NCBI GenBank assembly: GCA_019750655.1 | Contig: JAIEOG010000163.1 | Coordinates: 1-10,428, forward strand | Reading direction: 5' to 3' | DNA: 10,428 nt | From: a bacterium | GTDB taxonomy: Bacteria; Bdellovibrionota; FAC87; UBA2466 | In this document: positions 6,390 to 10,428 of the stretch, in pieces | Layout of the letters: each line of letters opens with the position of its first letter | Position numbering within the stretch: the first letter of the stretch is position 1 | The notes under the pieces: generated by a model | What the model saw: the letters and a program-made list of their open reading frames with translations, nothing else | Database searches by the model: none | What the model was told of the DNA's origin: nothing | Made by a program: the position numbers and the translations under genes

Positions 6390-6654
6390 TGCGTACCCCT
6401 TACCCTGAGTAACCTCAGATCAATGCAAGCCGGGTGCCTGCGCGCCACGCACCAGCCACCTGCCTGGATCTACGGCAGATGCCAAACTTTTGGTCGCTAA
6501 TACGCCATCGGGAGAATCTCTCTAAAATTCAATGGCCTACCTTACGAAGTTCTTAGACACCCTGGGAAAATCCGCAGCGGCAGAGGGTAACCTCTCAAAC
6601 TCTTTCAGCTTTCCTGGGTTTTTGCCGAAGAGCGTCAGGAAGGAGCGTAAACGC
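6390..6654. other. Divergent intergenic region with possible N-terminal extension
   Basis: This 265-bp gap separates the divergent lipoprotein and seven-TM genes. It holds the lipoprotein's ribosome binding site (6396-6401), a small dyad (6405-6418), and a GC-rich stretch with an imperfect GGTGC/GCACC inverted repeat (6433-6437 with 6449-6453). Positions 6532-6654 are open in frame with the seven-TM gene from an ATG at 6532 and would add 41 mostly polar residues. That ATG lacks a well-placed Shine-Dalgarno (GGGAG at 6510-6514 is 17 nt away), so I treat the segment as leader. A weak promoter-like pair, TTGGTC (6490-6495) and GAGAAT (6512-6517) with a 16-nt spacer, could serve the plus-strand gene; I do not trust it strongly. 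Confidence 0.4.
6405..6418. promoter_or_regulatory. Small perfect dyad upstream of lipoprotein gene
   Basis: CTGAG (6405-6409) and CTCAG (6414-6418) form a 5-bp inverted repeat around TAAC. It sits three bases upstream of the AAGGGG ribosome binding site of the minus-strand lipoprotein gene. It could be an operator half-site pair or a short leader hairpin. Dyads this short arise often by chance. Confidence 0.25.
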
Positions 6655-7647
6655 ATGTTTTCCAAGGCAACCCGACCCACTGGCGTAGTGCTGGCCGTTT
6701 TGGCCACGGCTCATATGCTCTCTCTGGCGTGGCAATACGGCTGGAGCGAGGGGTTGTATTTTCAGCTCCCGACGATCGCCGTTCTTCTCCTCGGGGCGGG
6801 ACTCATACTGGGATCGCGCGCGCTGATCACCACTGTCGTGACGGTGAGTTTGTTCCCCCTCGTACTTTATGGCCTGGATGATATCTGGCACCTCGTTTCG
6901 GGAAATCCATTATTGGGCGTCTCGAATTTTGCTTACAACGCGGGCCTCGCCTGGGCGCCGGCGGTACTTTCCCACACCCATTGGTTTTTCTGGCCAGCAG
7001 CGGTTTTAGGTTGGTATGGAACGCGGGCCGACAAAAAGAGTTTGCCGCGAGTGCTCGCTTACTCCGTCGGGTTTTACACGTTTGTCGGGGTGTTGAGCGT
7101 TCTCGTTTTTCCCGCGCACCAGAATCTCAATTGCGCAATCGAACCTTGCTTCGGCGAGTTCTGGCCACGGGGAATCTGGTTGTACCGTCTGAGTTTCTTG
7201 GCGATCTTGGTAGCATTCCAAGCCGCGGCCTACCAGTTGCTCAAACACCTGCCGAAGGTGCCGCGGGCGAAACTAGCGCAACGGCGTTGGATATACAGAA
7301 TGGCGGGTGCCGCCGCTGCAGGATTTGCTCTCGTGGTCTGGTCGGGGGCGAGCTACTTCAGAAGCGCACATTTTCGCTGCGGGCCTTCGTTTGAAGACGG
7401 CGAAGTGAAAGTCGGCTGCTCTTACGTCTCCGAATGGGGCAGCGACAAGCTCGTGCTAGCGTATTCCGTTTTCAATAAGGCTTCCCGCCCACGGTTCTGC
7501 GATAGCCAGATCAATACGGGTGACGGCGATAAGGCACTGCACGAAGGCATTTGGGCCGAGCCGAAGACAAATACCGAGGTCTGGGTCGTTGTGCCGAAAC
7601 CTGCCAAAGACATTAGCGCGCGCTTGCTGGCGCGCTGCCATGATTGA
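6655..7647 (+). CDS. Seven-TM membrane protein with Cys-containing periplasmic tail, unknown function
   Basis: A 330-aa integral membrane protein that I do not recognise. I chose ATG 6655 because AGGAAGGAG (6637-6645) lies 9 nt upstream and TM1 then follows directly. An in-frame ATG at 6532 would add 41 residues but has no good ribosome binding site. Hydrophobic segments fall at about 9-28, 37-53, 57-75, 100-120, 134-152, 175-195 and 213-232. Basic loops after TM4 (GTRADKKSLPR) and TM6 (KHLPKVPRAKLAQRR) give a consistent N-in/C-out topology. In that model all six cysteines (160 and 165 in the TM5-TM6 loop; 242, 255, 282 and 328 in the tail) are periplasmic and could pair. TM4 contains LSHTHWFFW with two His. 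The roughly 98-residue tail looks like a small soluble domain. It is divergent from the lipoprotein gene, and its TGA directly abuts the stop of the metalloprotease gene. A sensor or an assembly factor are both conceivable; neither is supported directly. Confidence 0.78.
   Translation: MFSKATRPTGVVLAVLATAHMLSLAWQYGWSEGLYFQLPTIAVLLLGAGLILGSRALITTVVTVSLFPLVLYGLDDIWHLVSGNPLLGVSNFAYNAGLAWAPAVLSHTHWFFWPAAVLGWYGTRADKKSLPRVLAYSVGFYTFVGVLSVLVFPAHQNLNCAIEPCFGEFWPRGIWLYRLSFLAILVAFQAAAYQLLKHLPKVPRAKLAQRRWIYRMAGAAAAGFALVVWSGASYFRSAHFRCGPSFEDGEVKVGCSYVSEWGSDKLVLAYSVFNKASRPRFCDSQINTGDGDKALHEGIWAEPKTNTEVWVVVPKPAKDISARLLARCHD
7615..7636. terminator. GC-rich inverted repeat at the end of a convergent pair
   Basis: AGCGCGC (7615-7621) is exactly complementary to GCGCGCT (7630-7636) around an 8-nt loop; an alternative GCGCGC register has a 6-nt loop. 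It lies within the last codons of the seven-TM gene and downstream of the metalloprotease stop on the other strand. No T-run follows on the plus strand; the minus strand has only AATGTCTTT. The repeat also encodes ARLLAR, so codon bias could create it. A terminator role is inferred from position alone. Confidence 0.33.
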
Positions 7648-10416
7648 CTAGATTCCGTCCGGAAGCGACATCAGCACTTTCTTGTTTTCCAAGAACCAAC
7701 GAGCCATCGCGCGCTTTTGTGCGGGGTCGGTGACTTTGGTTTTCTCGATATCGAAGCTCTTGAAGTCGCAGCCGCAAGCTTTATCCAAGGCGTCTTTGAC
7801 GCTTTTCTGAAGCGCTTCGCGTTGTTCAATACCCCAGTCGATACCATCCCGGTGTTTGCCGGCTTTGAGAAGCTCGCCTGCGCTCTTACGTGTTTCCATG
7901 GTGTAGCGGTAGACAGGCAAGTCCATGACCTTCTTTACTTCGATGGGCTTTGCCGGTTCGGCGGGCTTCGCGTCTGCAGCAGCGCCTACAACACCTACGC
8001 CCGCTGGCGAAAGCGTGAGCGCTGGGGTGTTGAAGGAGATTGGTCCTGAGGGCATCAGGTTGCTGCCGAGAATCTTGCTGTAATCGGTTCCGCCCTTCGC
8101 TCCGCCCAAAGCGGCTGCTAAGGCAGCTGCTTTGATGGGCGACTGCTCGACCATGGCTTCAACGTGGATAGTCTTTCCTGTTTGGGACAGGAGGTACTTG
8201 TTTGCACGTTTGCCTAGGAACTCGACGAGTTCGTCACCGGTTTTCGTGCCAGTGATTTTCCAACGGTCCGGGATCGATTTGAAGATGCCGATATCCGTTT
8301 TCGCGACGGACTCGGGCAGTTTCACAACGAGTTCCAAAGTGCGGTCCATGATGGTTTCCGACTCTTCGTCCGAAAGGGAATATTGCTGTCCCCCGAGCCC
8401 TTCGCCTGAGCGGAAGCCGGGCTTTTGCAGGATCTCTTCGGTTTGATCGAAGATCTGCTCGTAATCTTTCTCCGCGACTGCTGGGAAGAGTTTTTCCCAG
8501 CCGCCCAAGCGAGCTACGTCCTCTTCCAAGACCTCCATCTCCTTATCGGCGACGCTCTCTTCATTGAGCGGCCCGATGAAGGGGAAAAGGCGGCTAAGCG
8601 AAACGGAATGCGGCTTGTTCGCCAGACTCGTGATGACGTCGTCGACGGGATCGAGAAACGATTCCGCAAACGTGTCAGGGCTTAGGCTGACACTAGCCAC
8701 TGCTTTGGGGGTCTCCCAGACGCGCGGGGCTTTCGCTGCGATGTACGTTTCGACGATCGCAGTCGGCACCAACCGGCGTGCTTCGCGCATGCTGGTGGCG
8801 GCGTGTTCTAGAACGGAAGTTCCGGCATCGTGTTGGCGGCAGTCGATGAATTTACCGATGCCAGAGTCCGTGCAGAAGTTCGGCGTTTCGGATTCCGGCG
8901 GGTTCGCACCGAAATAGAGCATGTTAACGGCCAGGCGGTCGTAATCATAAAGAGAGTCCTTGCCCGAGCGCATCTGGTTGCCGTGGATGGCGGAATCTTC
9001 CAGCACTAGGTAATCCATTTCGGTGCTGGCCGTTTGTGTGCCTTCTTCGACGTAGTCATCGTTCAGGTAGCGTTTGTAGATTTCTTTGCGTTGATCGTAG
9101 GCATACTTCTTCACGTTGAGTGAGCCAGCAAAGTTGTGCCGGAGTCCGAGTGTGTGGCCGATTTCATGGGCCACCACGGCGCGGACGTAATCCTGCGACA
9201 CGCGCAAGAGCGTGGCGGTCGTGACATCTTGAGCGAGCAAGCCTTGCAGGGAAACGCCCAATTCGCGGGAAGTTTCTCGTGCGCAGAGCGTGTGCCCTTC
9301 AAATCCGCGCAATTCCAAGCCATGGGCCTTGGGTTTTGGATCTTCCAAGCGCCGGAGGAGCGCGCGCGTTTTATTACGGCCGCTGAAGGCGAAAACGCTC
9401 GTGATGTAAACCTGTGCATGGCGAACTTCGCCGGTGCGTGGGTCCATTTGGGCGTCCGCATAGGCCATGCCGATGCGGTCGTGGTTAACCCACTGGACTA
9501 CGTTGTACAGGGGGTGAGGCGCGGTGATGCCTTCAGGGGCATCAATCACTTCAATCGATGGCAAAACGCTTTTCCAGTAAAGCACACCGTCGCGCATCGC
9601 CTGCTTGTATTCGGGCGGCGTATTGGCCGAAACCGCGAACACGATAGGAGCGCCATGGTAAAACTTTGTCGAGTTAATCCGTGTGCTGCCGTTCTTCAGC
9701 AAGCGCGGGGCTAGCTCAAAGAAACCTGCGCGTTTGAAATCCGCATCTTGGCTCGGCACAAAGGCAGGGTTTGGGCGGTAGGGCTCTAGGATGTAACGCA
9801 CTTCCACCGATTTCACAGAATCGCTGGTGAACATCCCACCTTTGGCAAATTGCGCTAGCTGGCGGATGTAAACTTGCGAGGGCGTGGTGAATTCCACACC
9901 GAGCAAGTAGGATTTTTTAGCGTTTTCGACTTCGAAACTCGGCGAATAGTCTTTGCCCTCGAAATCGTGCGCGCGCCATTCATCGCTGGTAAAGGTGGAG
10001 GCCATGCCGCGGTTGAAATCAAATTCGATGTATTTGTCCGTCTCGCTCAAAATCGGGAAGAGCGTCAGGACGAGATTCTGAGGGAGATCTTCGGTAACGG
10101 TGTGGCCTTCGGTCGCTTCTAAAAGAGCGAGGTTGGCGCCGTAGCGTTTGAATACGACGATGCGGCTTTGTTTGCTCTTACCCATTGCGGCGACGGCTTG
10201 ATCAATGGTGCCGACATGCAAGAGAAACTCTTTTTCCAAAGCGTTCTTGTGGAGCGCTAAAGTCTGTTCACCGTTGGTGCTTTTGAGGAGCGTAAAGGAA
10301 TCGGAAATCGCGCTTGCGGCTCGCACAGCTGCTGCGGACTCCGCGTTCTCTGGTCGGCCGCAACCGGCCAACAAAATGACGGAAAATACTACGACGGCGC
10401 TGAATAAATTGCGCAT
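7648..10416 (-). CDS. Zinc metalloprotease lipoprotein, metzincin (DUF5117/DUF4953-type)
   Basis: A 922-aa predicted lipoprotein protease. The signal has a hydrophobic core and the lipobox LLAGC (Cys19). Residues about 85-290 resemble the DUF5117 region (FKRYGANLALLEA, FPILSETD, then VRYILEPYRPNPAF and FYHGAPIVFAV). A DPRTGEV segment (about 325-331) precedes the catalytic core typical of DUF4953 zincins. The zinc site is HEIGHTLGLRH at 417-427: His417, His421 and His427 as ligands and Glu418 as catalytic base, with Gly424. STEMDY (464-469) is a plausible Met-turn at Met467. A long acidic, helical C-terminal part follows, then a Gly/Ala/Pro-rich linker (about 765-825) and a terminal helical segment with CGC (881-883). 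ATG 10416 is preferred because GGGGGG (10428..10423) is 6 nt upstream; a TTG two codons earlier would touch that G-run. It probably acts in the periplasm or at the cell surface on unknown proteins. Its stop abuts that of the convergent gene. Confidence 0.9.
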   Translation of the reverse strand: MRNLFSAVVVFSVILLAGCGRPENAESAAAVRAASAISDSFTLLKSTNGEQTLALHKNALEKEFLLHVGTIDQAVAAMGKSKQSRIVVFKRYGANLALLEATEGHTVTEDLPQNLVLTLFPILSETDKYIEFDFNRGMASTFTSDEWRAHDFEGKDYSPSFEVENAKKSYLLGVEFTTPSQVYIRQLAQFAKGGMFTSDSVKSVEVRYILEPYRPNPAFVPSQDADFKRAGFFELAPRLLKNGSTRINSTKFYHGAPIVFAVSANTPPEYKQAMRDGVLYWKSVLPSIEVIDAPEGITAPHPLYNVVQWVNHDRIGMAYADAQMDPRTGEVRHAQVYITSVFAFSGRNKTRALLRRLEDPKPKAHGLELRGFEGHTLCARETSRELGVSLQGLLAQDVTTATLLRVSQDYVRAVVAHEIGHTLGLRHNFAGSLNVKKYAYDQRKEIYKRYLNDDYVEEGTQTASTEMDYLVLEDSAIHGNQMRSGKDSLYDYDRLAVNMLYFGANPPESETPNFCTDSGIGKFIDCRQHDAGTSVLEHAATSMREARRLVPTAIVETYIAAKAPRVWETPKAVASVSLSPDTFAESFLDPVDDVITSLANKPHSVSLSRLFPFIGPLNEESVADKEMEVLEEDVARLGGWEKLFPAVAEKDYEQIFDQTEEILQKPGFRSGEGLGGQQYSLSDEESETIMDRTLELVVKLPESVAKTDIGIFKSIPDRWKITGTKTGDELVEFLGKRANKYLLSQTGKTIHVEAMVEQSPIKAAALAAALGGAKGGTDYSKILGSNLMPSGPISFNTPALTLSPAGVGVVGAAADAKPAEPAKPIEVKKVMDLPVYRYTMETRKSAGELLKAGKHRDGIDWGIEQREALQKSVKDALDKACGCDFKSFDIEKTKVTDPAQKRAMARWFLENKKVLMSLPDGI

Positions 10417-10428
10417 CCCCAACCCCCC

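Noticed and set aside
9136..9714. A 192-codon plus-strand open frame opposite the metalloprotease catalytic core
   Set aside because: It lies wholly within the coding sequence of an unmistakable zinc protease on the minus strand. It shows no domain or start signal, so it is a shadow frame.
10414..10422. TTG start two codons upstream for the metalloprotease
   Set aside because: The G-run that would serve as Shine-Dalgarno directly touches the TTG, which is too close. The ATG at 10416 has 6-nt spacing and gives a standard signal peptide.
1..10428. Mobile element, phage, defence system, CRISPR array, tRNA or rRNA
   Set aside because: No transposase or integrase motif, terminal inverted repeats flanking an insertion, regular repeat-spacer array or cloverleaf was seen. 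The genes are ordinary metabolic, transport and envelope genes.

Overview
The window looks like ordinary chromosomal DNA from a Gram-negative bacterium, GC-rich by eye. Three predicted outer-membrane or periplasmic lipoproteins carry clear lipoboxes (Cys19, Cys22, Cys19). A secreted metzincin lipoprotein and Cys-paired lipoproteins of unknown family suggest a predatory or Bdellovibrionota/Oligoflexia-like lineage. That placement is a stylistic impression, not a demonstrated assignment. I see no tRNA, rRNA, IS element, CRISPR array, phage gene or recognisable defence system.

Layout, left to right. Positions 1-45 hold what looks like the first 15 codons of a minus-strand gene running off the window. 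A 133-bp divergent gap with a plausible sigma70-type promoter follows. Next is a plus-strand DHA1/TetA-like MFS exporter (179-1390, GTG start), which converges with a minus-strand Cys-rich lipoprotein of unknown function (1392-2561). A 75-bp divergent gap leads to a plus-strand two-gene operon: a secreted GH15 glucoamylase of fungal-like architecture (2637-4049), coupled through a 1-nt stop/start overlap to a CLC-family Cl-/H+ transporter (4049-5557). The CLC gene converges with, and overlaps by 77 bp, a minus-strand lipoprotein with a Gly/Ser/Asn linker (5481-6389). A 265-bp divergent gap precedes a plus-strand seven-TM protein with a Cys-containing periplasmic tail (6655-7647). Its stop codon abuts that of a long minus-strand DUF5117/DUF4953-type zinc metalloprotease lipoprotein (7648-10416).

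The genes do not form one pathway. The only supported functional unit is the glucoamylase-CLC operon. The enzyme should release glucose from alpha-glucans outside the cytoplasm, and the co-translated transporter exchanges Cl- for H+ at the inner membrane; why they are paired is unclear. The most distinctive architectural feature is that all three convergent junctions are extremely tight (1 nt, -77 nt, 0 nt). Each carries an inverted repeat inside or across the coding ends, none followed by a T-tract. Start sites tend to use G-rich Shine-Dalgarno sequences, including plain G-runs. I found no convincing evidence for a wholly new multi-gene system; the novelty is in the orphan cell-envelope proteins and the junction architecture.
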